Part shown: positions 16,601-28,480 of the stretch, in pieces
Position numbering within the stretch: position 1 is the first letter of the stretch
Layout of the letters: the number at the start of each line of letters is the position of its first letter
Source of the DNA: Unio delphinus
Lineage: Eukaryota; Mollusca; Bivalvia; Unionida; Unionidae
Reading direction: 5' to 3'
NCBI GenBank assembly: GCA_029339505.1
Contig: JAQISU010000115.1
Location: 10,057,001-10,121,000 of the forward strand
DNA length: 64,000 nucleotides
Notes under the pieces: generated by a model
What the model was told of the DNA's origin: nothing
What the model saw: only the letters and a program-made list of their open reading frames with translations
The model's database searches: none
Translations under genes and position numbers: made by a program

Positions 16601-18524
16601 ACTAATAATCTTATACTGTATCACTAATGATTTATTGTTCATCACTAATAATGTTATACTTCATCACTAATAATGTTATACTGTATCACTAATTATGTTA
16701 TACTTCATGACTAATAATCTTATACTTCATGACTAATAATGTTATACTGTATCACTAATGATGTTATAGTTCATCACTAATAATGTTATACTTCATCACT
16801 AAAAATGTTATACTTCATGACTAATGATGTTATAGTTCATCACTAATGATGTTATACTTCATCACTAATAATGTTATACTTCATCACTAATAATGTTATA
16901 CTTCATGACTAATAATGTTATACTTCATCACTAATAATGTTATAGTTCATCACTAATGATGTTATACTACATCACTAATAATGTTATACTTCATCACTAA
17001 TAATGTTATACTTCATCACTAATAATGTTATACTTCATCACTAAAAATGTTATTCTTCATGACTAATAATGTTATACTTCATGACTAATAATGTTATACT
17101 TCATCACTAATAATGTTATACTTCATCACTAATGATGTTATACTTCATCACTAATAATGTCATACTTCATGACTAATAATGTTATACTTCATCACTAATA
17201 ATGTTATACTTCATGACTAATAATGTTATACTTCATCACTAATAATGTTATACTTCATCACTAATGATGTTATACTTCATCACTAATAATGTTATACTTC
17301 ATCACTAATGATGTTATACTTCATCACTAAAAATGTTATACTTCATGACTAATGATGTTATAGTTCATCACTAATGATGTTATACTTCATCACTAATAAT
17401 GTTATACTTCATGACTAATAATGTTATACTTCATCACTAAAAATGTTATACTTCATGACTAATGATGTTATAGTTCATCACTAATAATGTTATACTTCAT
17501 CACTAATGATGTTATACTTCATGACTAATAATGTTATACTTCATCACTAATAATGTTATAGTTCATCACTAATGATGTTATACTTCATCACTAATAATGT
17601 TATACTTCATCACTAATAATGTTATACTTCATCACTAATAATGTTATACTTCATCACCAAAAATGTTATACTTCATCACTAATGATGTTATACTTCATCA
17701 CTAATAATGTTATACTTCATGACTAATAATGTTATACTTCATCACTAATAATGTTATAGTTCATCACTAATGATGTTATACTTCATCACTAATAATGTTA
17801 TACTTCATCGCTAATAATGTTATACTTCATCACTAATAATGTTATACTGTATCACTAATTATGTTATACTTCATGACTAATAATCTTATACTTCATGACT
17901 AATAATGTTATACTGTATCACTAATGATGTTATAGTTAATCACTAATAATGTTATACTTCATCACTAAAAATGTTATACTTCATGACTAATAATGTTGTA
18001 CTTCATCACTAATGATGTTATACTTCATCACTAATAATCTTATACTTCATGGCTAATAATGTTATACTTCATCACTAAAAATGTTATACTTCATGACTAA
18101 TAATGTTGTACTTCATCACTAATGATGTTATACTTCATCACTAATAATCTTATACTTCATGGCTAATAATGTTATACTTCATGACTAATAATGTTATACT
18201 TCATCACTAATAATGTTATACTTCATCACTAATAATGTTATACTTCATCACTAATAATGTTGTACTTCATCACTAATAATGTTATACTGTATCATTAATG
18301 ATGTTATAGTTAATCACTAATAATGTTATACTTCATCACTAATAATGTTATACTTCATGACTAATAATGTTGTACTTCATCACTAATGATGTTATACTTC
18401 ATCACTAATAATCTTATACTTCATGGCTAATAATGTTATACTTCATCACTAATAATGTTATACTTCATCACTAATAATGTTATACTTCATCACTAATAAT
18501 GTTATACTTCATCACTAATAATGT
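13602..18524. repeat. 22-bp satellite with higher-order repeat, about 224 monomers
   Basis: 4.9 kb of head-to-tail 22-bp monomers built around ATGTTATACTTCATCACTAA. Variants alternate at a few positions (TCACT/TGACT, AATA/AATG, ATACTTC/ATAGTTC/ATACTGT). Rare private variants recur at fixed distances. A one-base-deleted monomer (TGATTTAT) sits at about 14081, 15004 and 16631 (923 then 1627 bp apart). A TGTCATAC variant sits at 15534 and 17161 (1627 bp), and a CTGTATCAC junction at 14792 and 16419 (1627 bp). 1627 equals 73 x 22 + 21, and 923 equals 41 x 22 + 21. A CATGGCTAAT variant recurs 110 and 264 bp apart near the right end. There are no unique spacers and no long ORF. Confidence 0.97.
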
Positions 18525-19340
18525 TTAGTATGTACATGTATCAATTCGAGAAGTTCAAATCATATTATTAGTGTATATAGTTTTATATATCCTTATACAA
18601 AGATTCTATATTTAAGTTCAAATTATAGCAATAGTGGTATACAGTTTTATATAAATTAATTCAAATATTATATATTTATGTTCAAGTTATAGCATAGGCA
18701 GTAGTATGATACTGCTGAGCATACAGGTTCAGTTCAGAGTCAGTTAGTTTAGGCACGGGAAGCATTTGCTTCTGGCATGAGCCATTATGCACTGCTCATG
18801 CTATCTCGTGCTGCATGCTTTTTGTCTGGTGAGCTCAGAGCAATCTTTAGGAATATTTTCAAGATAATATGATTTTGGCAATCTTGAAAACAATTCTTTA
18901 AAATAAATAACAGATTATCCTAACTGATATTCCTAATTTCCATTTTCAATACATTCCTTTATCTTTATAGTTCATTTCAAGTCTCGTCATTTTCTTGAAT
19001 GTTCATAAATTCTGGTCTGCCATCAGGACTTGTGACGAAGATACTCGCAAAATTAAAGAATAATCGCAAAATTCAAAAATAGTCCCATATTCATCTTTCA
19101 TTCCACAGGAAACATCTTTCTGATCTATTAGGACCTCAGACGTAGATACTAGCCAAAGGTCTAGGTTACACAGTAGTCATTATTTCCTGTTCCATAAAAC
19201 TTCAGACGAAGACACTCACACCAAGTTGAGAAAGATCGCATATTCATTACTATTCCATAGGAGATAGTTTTCCTAATTTCTTCTTTTGGTGATTCGTTTC
19301 ATTCTCAACAAGCAATAACGAAGTAAGACTTTACTTCTCA
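18525..19340. other. Host intergenic sequence
   Basis: Unique sequence flanking the satellite. A weakly repeated motif (TTCAAATTATA/TTCAAGTTATAG) occurs at 18550-18690. Nothing coding was recognised. Confidence 0.45.
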
Positions 19341-19445
19341 AGAACGATTGTCAGAATAGCAAGAACGAGTATCTGAATAGTAAGAACGATTATTTGAATA
19401 GTAAGAACGAGTATCTGAATAGTCAGAACGATTATCAGAATAGTG
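19341..19445. repeat. 21-bp minisatellite, 5 copies
   Basis: Five 21-bp units of the form AAGAACGAGTATCTGAATAG with small substitutions. The unit is a multiple of three, which explains the repetitive minus-strand ORF over it. Confidence 0.92.
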
Positions 19446-22249
19446 AAATGTGAAAGATTATTACGATGTATAGAGAACCCAGAGTCCTTTGTATCACATG
19501 TGCACAACCTTTTTTCAGCCAAGGGATATTACTCTAAAACAACTTTCATATAATTACTGTTGATGGACCCGATAACTGTGTTGTTTTTATTTGCATGAGG
19601 GCTGGACTGAACAAGTTCGCTGACCGGGGTTTGTGCCTCCTGATTTATATCATAATTAGATACAGGAATCGGAATTTTGTGTTGTGTGAAGTTAAATTGC
19701 CTCGCACGTTTGGATCATGCATATCAGAAAGAAGACAGTAATTGCTCTTGTATGAAAAACTGACGTCCATCTCCCCCTCAGCCAGGTTTTATCACGACAT
19801 ATTTTGTCATCCTGTCATAACTATGGTAGTTTAAATGAATAAATAAACCCAAACTAGGTGAAATAACGAAAGTGCTCTAATAAAGAGTGTTACAATTAAT
19901 TGGTCCAAGTATTTAGGTCTCATTGGACAGTTTTTGACACATTTTTGTCCGACGATGACCTATTGCAGAATTTTTAAAGAATACTATTACATTAAAGATA
20001 CAAATATAAACTAACTAATGATTTTTGTTGAAAGGATGCTTGTAAGATTCTGACTGAGGTATTGACATTAATTCCTTATGCAACTAGTGGCTTTTATAGT
20101 GAACCAACACTTTCCCCAACCCCTCTTTCTAACATTCATTTAGTTTTTACAGGAAAGAGTTATTTTGTATTTTGTCTTCCTGTGACAAGACAGCTAAAAA
20201 AATCAGTATGGGCCTTATGCATGAATAAAGTTCACTAGTACTGTAACAAATGAGCTTACTTTTCATCACCCCTTGACCATCTAGATTTTTAGATATTTAA
20301 CTCTGAAGCAGCCACATGTAAATACATGAGCCAAGTCGGCTGCTCATTTGAAGCCCAATTTACGCATTTGATCTCCAATGCTAGTCTAGCTGTGACTAGC
20401 AGTCAATAACAAATCAACCCATTTCCAAACCTAACTCAAAGTAAATCTAAACCACATTACAGATTTAGCTTATGTTAAACTGCAAATTGTTAGGATTGTG
20501 ATAATTAGGCTCATGCCTTCTGCCTTCAATATTATGGAGATGTCAAAATACGAAACTATCCAGTGAGACCTTAGGTCATACGGCAATGTTTAAGATATGT
20601 ACATTTGCAAACCAAATTTACCATTATGAAAAATCTAACTCTTATAAAACATTTCTAAAGAGGGGCCATATATACGATTTGAAATATATAAGTGGGGAAT
20701 AAATATGCATATAAAATTTTGATTTTAAAAGTATGTGGGGAATTTATAATAATCGTAATATTTATTCCACTTTCTATTCCTCAACTCCGATACTAATATC
20801 CAGCTGGTCATAACATAAAACAAAAGTAAATTAAATATATCCCGATTTATTTGTCAATAAAAAGAGTTTTAAATTGTCCGAAATCACCTGCCATATTTAG
20901 AAACTCTTTTGGTGTATTTGTTTTATTTTTAAAACTGGGTTTCAAAATAGATAAAGAATTTACAAAATAAAATTTAAAAGCCAAATGTTTTACAGTAGTA
21001 AATTGCAAATCTATGAGTAGGGGAAGTTACTCATATAAACCTTGATCGCAGCTGTATCATAATTTCATGCTGTGGATGAGAGTTTCGTCCCATTGTTAGC
21101 CGACATTTCGTTTTTATCGGGTAACTCTAAAATATTTAATTTGAAACATTAAGCTGCTCAGAACATGATTATATATTATGTTTTTGCTGTTTTGGGAGAC
21201 GGGGTGGGGCGTTTTTTTTTTTAGCAAAACGCTTCAGATATTTATCATGTTTTCTTGGAGTTTTTAGAGTTTGAAAATCAGTGATTTTGCGGTTTTAAGC
21301 TAGAGCTTGAAAATACCTTCGCTGAATATTATTAATCATATTAGAACCTCTATATTTCTGCAAAATATACAAAACATCATATCCAAATTTTGACACAATG
21401 TCTTGAAATTTTGAGACCGCAACAAAATTCCCGCTAAGTGATATTTAAGATAAAATTATAAGATTTTCTCCCATGGGTAATATGGAATCAAACAGTCTTG
21501 TTTACATAAACTTGAATGGAATTAAATTACATGCATTTAAAATGAATCAAATAATAATTTTGGACCTTAACGTCATGTATCGAAAGGAATTTCAGATCTT
21601 GAAAACTCCAAATTAATTAGGCTTCTTTTGTATCCATAACATTATAAATTTAGGCTGTAAATTATTATTTTGTTTTGTATATTTACATTATTTCCCCATG
21701 TTCCTAATATAGATAAGTGAAAGAACATCGTACATGCTTTTGAATTCAAAATGGAGGTCTACTCCCAGACGCTTCCGTCAGGACATAATGGCTTGTTGTT
21801 ATTACTATCAATGAAGGCTTATTATGAAGCCCATACTATGTGGAATAAACAGAATTTCGTCAAGAGTTTTAAAGTGAAATTTCCGTCTTTTTTAAATTAG
21901 ATCCCGTGGCAATATTCAGGACATTTAAGCGTGTAAACTGTTGCCATTATGGTGGGACCATAGTAGGCCTGGTATTGTCAAGCATGTGTCTTATGAAATT
22001 CGTAAGACCTTATCAGGTTCTGGTCCCTTCGAAGACAAATTGTAAGTAGAAGTGATATGTTCCTTGCAAACAAGATAAAAATTAAACCAATGTGCTCCAC
22101 AAAGGATGTCATATCGTGAGGCTAATAATTGTGACTAGGTTAACAACGGTTTAGTGGCTGAAAGAAAACGACAACTGCAATGGGTTGTCATTGTAAAACT
22201 CCACTCTTTTCACCATATACCACCTCCCATTCAAGCAACCCGATCCTCC
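19446..22249. other. Long gene-poor host stretch
   Basis: 2.8 kb of AT-rich unique sequence. No ORF above 60 codons except at the right edge, where one enters a minisatellite. A roughly 50-codon ORF starts at about 21751 (ATGGAGGTCTAC) and has no recognisable domain. Confidence 0.45.
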
Positions 22250-22367
22250 CTCACATTCAACTAACCCGATCCCGCTCACATTCAACCAGCCCGATCCCCG
22301 CTCACATTCAACCAACCCGATCTACGCTTACATTCAACCAACCCGATCCACGCTCACATTCAACCAA
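22250..22367. repeat. 26-bp minisatellite, about 5 copies
   Basis: Units containing CACATTCAACCAACCCGATC separated by CACGCT-like spacers. GC content is higher than in the flanks. The plus-strand ORF over it is a repeat artefact. Confidence 0.9.
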
Positions 22368-22701
22368 TCTTTATATTCATCCCAACCCCGAGGCAGTTAC
22401 TCGAAACCCAAAGGTCATAATTTCAACAACTGTGATGCAAATTCTCAAACTTTTCATTGCCTGTCTGAATCTAAATTACCTTCCCTGATGACGATGCATT
22501 CATATTAAATGAAAAAAGTATATCTATGAAACATTTAATTCAACTTTGTAGCAGTTTTGATATTCCACTGTAGGCATGACTGGGGATTCCTCACGGGAAA
22601 AAAATCTTAAGCAAGCACGCTAGCTCATTTGATCGATAATGGGTCAGTAAATCAATGTTTAGGGAGTCTGCACTTGCTGGTTGTTTTTATCTGCCTACAA
22701 A

Positions 22702-22705
<4 letters not shown>

Positions 22706-22799
<94 letters not shown>
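22706..22799. repeat. (TA)n microsatellite
   Basis: About 94 bp of TA with one C interruption. Confidence 0.97.
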
Positions 22800-22800
<1 letters not shown>

Positions 22801-23545
22801 CGCAGTTACTGCTGCATACTGGAAAACACTGTCAGTTCATGACATATATCAATAACAGATAATCCTTAATGTTTGAACATACTTCCTTCTGCAAGAAAAC
22901 AACGGAAAAAAAGATGAAGATAATGTACGGATAATTCAAAGTGTCAGGTTTTACGTAATATGTATCTTAGATGCAAATGTACAAGACAGGGAATTAATTG
23001 ATGTATATTTCAACTGTTCACTGTTTCGAAGCTACTGGAGAAGCTCACACTAGGCCAGAAAGGTTACTGATTGCATTACAACAGTGTGACCCGATTTCAC
23101 AAGAAATAACATGAAAAATTAAACAAACTGTCGAATTGGCTTACAATGTTCATAAGCCGGTTTGGTAAGCTGCCAATAATTCCAGGCAATGCGGCAGCCG
23201 AGTTCTATTTGGCTAACACAAGCAAATAATTCTCAATACATATCAAGGCATTTTCAATTTATCCAGAAACTAATCATAACATCAAAACTGATGATGCAGC
23301 ATCGCCTCTCCCATCCCTATGAAACCTTTCATACAACTTGCTATAGACAGACACGTCTTTGATATAGTCATTCATATTGCAATCAGTCTATCAACTATTC
23401 TTATATTAATATATTTAAGTCTTATTCCTAATGGCAATTGTTCTATAAGATATTATTTAATATGGTTAAATATTTGCTATGATGTTTTGTTACTAATTGC
23501 GCACTTTCACTTTCAACGATTTACCAATGTTTTTACATATCTTTA
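22800..23545. other. Host flank with one hydrophobic ORF
   Basis: Mostly unique sequence. A 75-codon plus-strand ORF at 23319-23546 is strongly hydrophobic (IAISLSTILILIYLSL), with two potential membrane segments. It ends exactly where decayed minus-strand coding sequence begins (next entry). I cannot tell whether it is coding. Confidence 0.3.
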
Positions 23546-24280
23546 ATTTTCGACACCCTTTCTTTTCTTCAATTCATCAATTTGTTTTACATATATTTCA
23601 TTATCAGATTTAGTTGATTCAATTTTCCAATTGACTATATCTATAGAAATAACACAACCTTTTAATCACGTTTCATCTTTGTCTGTAAATAGTCATTTCT
23701 CCATTGCTTGAATAAAGCTGGTCACAGCTGACTTGATCAGTTGGTCAAACATCTGATCATTGTATCTATATGCTGCATCTATATTTCATGTCAAAGATGT
23801 ATTGACCATCTTTCGGCAGCAGTATGTTCTTAGGGGCTTGTGAGCTTGAGTCTGAAATTTATATGTCATCTCTAAGTCTGTACCGAAAACTGTTGCGTCA
23901 AAATTATACTATTTGCTGAAATACATAGGTTTTAATTCTTTCAAAAATCTTGATCATGTATGTTTCATCTCTACAAAACTAAGTCCTAAAACATTCGTAC
24001 TATGATTCAATGGCTTTCAGGTCTTCCAGTGACTTTGATGCATTCTTAAACATAGCTGTTTCTGTACATTTGTTGTGCGAATTAACTTGTACAGTCCAGT
24101 CCTACCTTTTAAAACGAATTTCTGAATAGCTCCTCCAATCGGTCATGAAATTCAGAAAATGTCTTTGCATTCATTTTTACATGTAATAGTTTACCTTCAT
24201 TTCATCACACTAATAAGTTGTGTTTTACCAACAGCCATTCCTGCAGGAAGACCTACAACTATCCTTTGTAACATCTTGAT
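23546..24280 (-). pseudogene. Decayed P-loop protein gene, minus strand
   Basis: Read on the minus strand from about 24275, an ATG opens a short frame with a P-loop pattern ([AG]xxxxGK[ST], here AGMAVGKT) following a hydrophobic strand. Reading in all three frames downstream gives protein-like runs broken by stops and shifts: FSEFHDRLEELF at about 24150, FKNASKSLEDLKAIES at about 24030, NILLPKDGQYIFDMK at about 23820, MFDQLIKSAVTSFIQAMEK at about 23740, and a final run ending at a stop near 23547 (about 40 residues, charged, KQIDELKKRKG). The total span of about 240 codons is close to that of viral packaging ATPases, but no Walker B was identified. The family is unknown. Consistent orientation over 730 bp makes a degraded gene more likely than chance. 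Confidence 0.42.
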
Positions 24281-25130
24281 ATAATTTAAACCAACTTTAC
24301 AAATTTTATTGTAAATTACGTGGTAGGTAAATAATGTAAGAATAAAAACGGAGATAAGGTAAACGAAAGCTTGAAAAGCTTAATGGTGGGAAGCTATTTT
24401 ATCCACGTAAGGTGTTTCCAATAAATGGAAAAAGTTCACAGGCATTTTTATAGAAACAAAGCTGATTGTTTATAGAAGGAAACAAAAAACAGACTCTTAT
24501 ACAGTCACAAGAAGAAATAATGTATTGATAGCCAGGCACATCACGTGACATGAGCAACACAATTTCAAATATAACGATATCCTTTTTGATAATTGGCAGT
24601 GTTGATGTTTTAACTCTTGTTTTGCCAGATAAAATCTATAAAGACTGCAGAGGCGAAGCTAAAATTAGGTTTACATTACTAAATATGTTATCTTTATTTT
24701 GCTGATATTAGAAGCACATTTACTTGTAGTTATATTAACTAAAACAGAAAATTAAATCAATACAATATAGCATGTAATATTAACTGTTATTGTGTTATAT
24801 AGAATGACTTTTGAAAAAATATACTGAAGTTTACATTTGGCACACTTTCAAGCATGGACATTGAAAACATTATAACGATAATCATTCAAGTTTCTTTCAG
24901 CCATTTCACAAACCGATTTTCTCTCTGGTCACGGGTTATTATCCGGAAACAAATTGTATAATTAATGGTTTGCAACAAATGAGATATGTTGAATAAACAA
25001 TGTCTCAGAATTAAAGGTGCACCTCGCCAAATGACATTAAAACAATGAGCACACCATAAAACACCTACGGCTATAATCTACCTCTTTCTTGTATAAATAT
25101 AAGTAAAACAATGAAAGTTCTCCGACACTG
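24281..25130. other. Unassigned AT-rich stretch
   Basis: Lies between two decayed coding stretches on opposite strands. No ORF, repeat or RNA was recognised. Confidence 0.4.
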
Positions 25131-25555
25131 CGATAAATTGCGATGCTATGACTTTCTTCCGACTATGACCCAAAAATCAAGGTGGAAACCTTTAACGAGA
25201 TTCAAATAATGCAGCCATTGATATCGATTACTATAGAGGCGTTAGAAAGAAGAATAACATGCAAAGTTTTAAATTGGATGAAAGCCGGGATGAAAACAGT
25301 TTCAACAGACGTTTCTACACCCGTGATGGGCTTAGAGGGAATAGTTAAAGGCACTATTGTTCCATTTTAGTTTTCTAAAACTGTTTCAACGCTGATAAAC
25401 AGTGTTACAAAAGCTATTAATGAAATGTTTATTTTCAAGAGACTACTTAAACATGAGGAAATAATATATCAGATGTCAACAAATTAAATCGTATTGCTGA
25501 TTTTGTATCGATCGCTATTAGTGATATGGAAATCAAGCATGTATTTATTTGTTGT
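25131..25555 (+). pseudogene. Decayed plus-strand coding sequence, unknown protein
   Basis: An open run from about 25148 through 25370 contains MQPLISITIEALERR and VSTPVMGLEGIVKG. After its stop the same frame stays protein-like for about 35 more codons (FSKTVSTLINSVTKAINEMF), and a neighbouring frame continues with LNRIADFVSIAISDMEIKH at about 25490-25545. One in-frame stop and one frame change interrupt what looks like a single helical protein of 130 or more residues. I do not recognise it. It may belong with the decayed P-loop gene 0.9 kb to the left. Confidence 0.38.
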
Positions 25556-25907
25556 AATCACTAACAGTAAGTAAAACGAGGAAAATATAAATTTCGAAGA
25601 GTACAACTCCGTCAACTATAAACACAGGGACCACACTTTTTAGTGGAGAAAAAGAATATATAATAAAAAGGCATATTAGAGAACTTTCCAGGAAAGTATA
25701 TATAAGTTTGAACGAGCGAAACACTTTTGAATAGGCAGCTCTTACTTTGTCTATGTACACGGGCTTACCTATCACCATTCGCTTTATCGCGCATAAATTG
25801 AAAACAATAAATAAATAGGAGAACATCACGGGAAAGAAGTCGAACTTATCGAGAGAAACAGATATCTTTTCAGTCCAGTTAATTGCAAATAAAATATTTT
25901 CTTCCAT
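25545..25907 (-). CDS. Possible small membrane protein, 120 aa
   Basis: An intact 120-codon frame, long for the non-repetitive part of this window outside the viral element. It has three hydrophobic segments at about residues 26-44 (FPVMFSYLFIVFNLCAI), 70-88 and 90-115, with a positively charged stretch at 45-68 between the first two. It starts MEENILFAINW. There is no homology I recognise and no spliced context. It sits between decayed coding tracts and could be a surviving neighbour of them, or chance in AT-rich DNA, where hydrophobic ORFs arise easily. Confidence 0.25.
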   Translation of the reverse strand: MEENILFAINWTEKISVSLDKFDFFPVMFSYLFIVFNLCAIKRMVIGKPVYIDKVRAAYSKVFRSFKLIYTFLESSLICLFIIYSFSPLKSVVPVFIVDGVVLFEIYIFLVLLTVSDYNK

Positions 25908-26164
25908 ATCACAATATTACATATAAACTCAATAATATCTATTACAACAATACATTATAAATGAAAACATACATTCAAATGGTGAATGATTGCAAATGGT
26001 GAAAACTAAGTTTCAAAAGCACAACTCAAAGGTTCAAATTATTCTTAGTAGCATTTAGACATCGTGCATAATCGACTATAGCTCAACATTATCAGGAACT
26101 TGAATATATGGCTTCTACTCAATCTGATGCTTTTGGAACCTGAAAGATTCATATATTTCCCTCA

Positions 26165-26251
26165 ATAAGACCAGCAACACACAAACACACAAACACCCAA
26201 ACACACAAATACCAAACACACAAACACCCAAACACACAAACACACAAACAT
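26165..26251. repeat. ACACAAACACCC simple repeat
   Basis: Irregular CA-rich array of ACACAAACACCCAA-like units. Confidence 0.9.
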
Positions 26252-26440
26252 TGCGATATTGTGCTGGATAATAATACCAGTACAATACAATACAGTATTG
26301 ACGAATTCGACAAAACGATGAAACGTGTTAAGAACGATTTAAGTAATTAGGAAATGATTACAAATAAGACATCGACGTTTGCGAAAAACACATCAGATGC
26401 ATTTGAAACTGTAATTGATAAAGCGAAACTCTTATAAAAT
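26252..26440 (+). pseudogene. Short decayed plus-strand coding traces
   Basis: Protein-like runs SIDEFDKTMKRVKNDLSN (about 26296-26349) and NKTSTFAKNTSDAFETVIDK lie in one frame separated by a single stop. Both are helical and charged. There is no family assignment. It may be the tail of the same decayed element as 25131-25555, but the link is only proximity and strand. Confidence 0.25.
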
Positions 26441-26989
26441 AGTAGAATTGATTAAATTTTTACGGAAATAATGCCATGTAAAAGGAACTCAATACGGAAA
26501 TGGGAATAAATTATGCTGCACTTCATAGAATTAAAAGAAAAAAAACAATGCCTGGATGTGTTAGCTTTACAATTTACACGTTTAAACAAGACGGGTATAG
26601 CTAGACGTATTACAACTTTAGGCGTGTAAGTATATTGCATAAATTGTATTTGTTGTATAAATATTCGACGACAGTCATAATATTTCTGAAAGCAAGTGAA
26701 CAAAAGTTTTTTTTTTTATTATCATTTCAATGATAAAGTTAAAATCCAAGTATATTAACTGATATTTACATATCATGTGAATAAGAAATGAGAAAAAAGA
26801 CACCATGTCATTAAAATATTTTTAAACATTGTGCTGATCTATACTTTTTCAGCATTTTCAACTTTAAAGAAACAAATTTGGGATTTATTGTTATCTTGAA
26901 TTAGTGGTAAAGAAACGACGTTTTAGGACCTACTCATCCGATTTGATTATAAAATCACATTATACAATCCAGAATCTAACAATTCAATA

Positions 26990-26993
<4 letters not shown>
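26441..26993. other. Unassigned AT-rich stretch
   Basis: No feature recognised. A minus-strand 83-codon ORF (26452-26703) has no domain. Confidence 0.4.

Positions 26994-27021
<28 letters not shown>
26994..27021. repeat. Poly(A) run
   Basis: 28 consecutive A. It could be the tail of a retroposed sequence on the plus strand, but no body was recognised upstream. Confidence 0.9.
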
Positions 27022-27216
27022 CAGTTACGGTGCAAAAAAAACCAACAAGCAGCAATACTGAAATACGCTTTTACTCTTAATTACAATAGTAATGAGATAA
27101 AAAAAATCCTTTTACTGAGAAAGCCAGTACTTTTTCTCTGAAAGCAATAGTTCTCTCTTTATCGGTAGAAAAATGCTAAATACTTTAAAAAGCAAATGAA
27201 CAACAAAAATGTCAGC

Positions 27217-27218
<2 letters not shown>

Positions 27219-27297
<79 letters not shown>
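27219..27297. repeat. (TA)n microsatellite
   Basis: About 79 bp of TA followed by TTTA units. Confidence 0.97.
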
Positions 27298-27301
<4 letters not shown>

Positions 27302-27349
27302 TTATTTATTTTTAAGAGGAGACAAACAACAAGTGGAATAAATAAAACT

Positions 27350-27351
<2 letters not shown>

Positions 27352-27422
<71 letters not shown>

Positions 27423-27692
27423 TTCTTGTTTGTTCTTTGGTCCAATTTAGATCTACGCATTTGAAATATGTTGTTTAATAACGTCAAAGGGACGTCATTA
27501 AAATTCCTTCCTTGACCTTACTTGGGACTAATCGTTGTATCTGAATCTCTCTCTCTCTCTCTCTCAACTTCTTGTTTGTTCTTTGGTCCAATTTAGATCT
27601 ACGCATTTGAAATATGTTGTTTAATAACGTCAAAGGGACGTCATTAAAATTCCTTCCTTGACCTTACTTGGGACTAATCGTTGTATCTGAAT
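27352..27692. repeat. (CT)n and a 146-bp-period tandem duplication
   Basis: A (CT)n tract (27352-27418) is followed by 128 bp of unique sequence (27419-27546), a second short (CT)n, and an apparently identical second copy of the 128 bp (27565-27692). Both copies start CAACTTCTTGTTTGTTC and end GTTGTATCTGAAT. The near-identity points to a recent duplication, probably mediated by the CT tracts, or to an assembly duplication. Confidence 0.95.
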
Positions 27693-28329
27693 ACATTTTG
27701 GCAACTGATTTTGAGATGTTTATTGCAGTAGGTAGCCATGTTGTTCCTACTTTTATAATTATTACTAAATGATGTGCTTTGCTTATCATGGAATACAGAT
27801 CCTCATATGCCGGGGTTTGCGTGCAAGTTTAGGATGTTCAGTCAAAGACGACTGGAAAATAAGATCTGGCACTTAGATCATTTGTGGCCTGCATCTGTTA
27901 GCATGTTGCCCGTTAATTCCCAAAAGATAATCGCACTGAATTTAAAATGACATATTGTTTCGAGATAATGAGAAACGGTCTGCCAGATGCAAGGAGGGAT
28001 ATTGTATCATGTGAAAACAGCTTTAAAAGGAATCGCGAATCAATTGATTTCGCATCGTAATGACATATAGCATACACTTTCACATGCTAGACTGGTTCAA
28101 ATGTTGGTTGGCTGGTTTGGTTGTTGGTTGTATTTTTTTAAAGCAGTCTATACCAGATGAAACATTTGGACCGGACTATTGCATGTCCGGCAGTATTTTA
28201 TTTCTTCTATTTTTTCATACGTAAACAATCCGTAAAATATATAATTATCTGTTTACATTTCAGGTACAGAGGACATTTTGCTTCTAAAAACCTGATAAAA
28301 CCACTATCATTAGGAATAAGGAAGGCAAT
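27693..28329. other. Host intergenic sequence
   Basis: Unique sequence; nothing recognised. Confidence 0.45.
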
Positions 28330-28480
28330 GTAGCTCAATTGGTAGCGATCAATTATGTCATTCAGGGATTACGGGTTTGATTACCAACAATGCCAACCTG
28401 GGTCGGCTGCTTCTGTGACGTCCCTCGTTACGATAGATCCTAAAACGTGTTCAAACTGCAGTTAAATTCGGTAAAAAAAA
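28330..28480 (+). mobile_element. tRNA-derived SINE remnant
   Basis: Contains an A-box-like TGTAGCTCAATTGGTAGCG and, about 30 bp on, a B-box-like GGGTTTGATTACC, spaced as in a tRNA. It is followed by a non-tRNA body and an A-rich stretch near 28472. The acceptor ends do not pair, so it is not an intact tRNA gene. It differs from the other two SINE types in the window. Confidence 0.5.

Noticed and set aside
13602..18524. CRISPR-like array
   Set aside because: The 22-bp monomers are contiguous with no unique spacers, and the context is eukaryotic.
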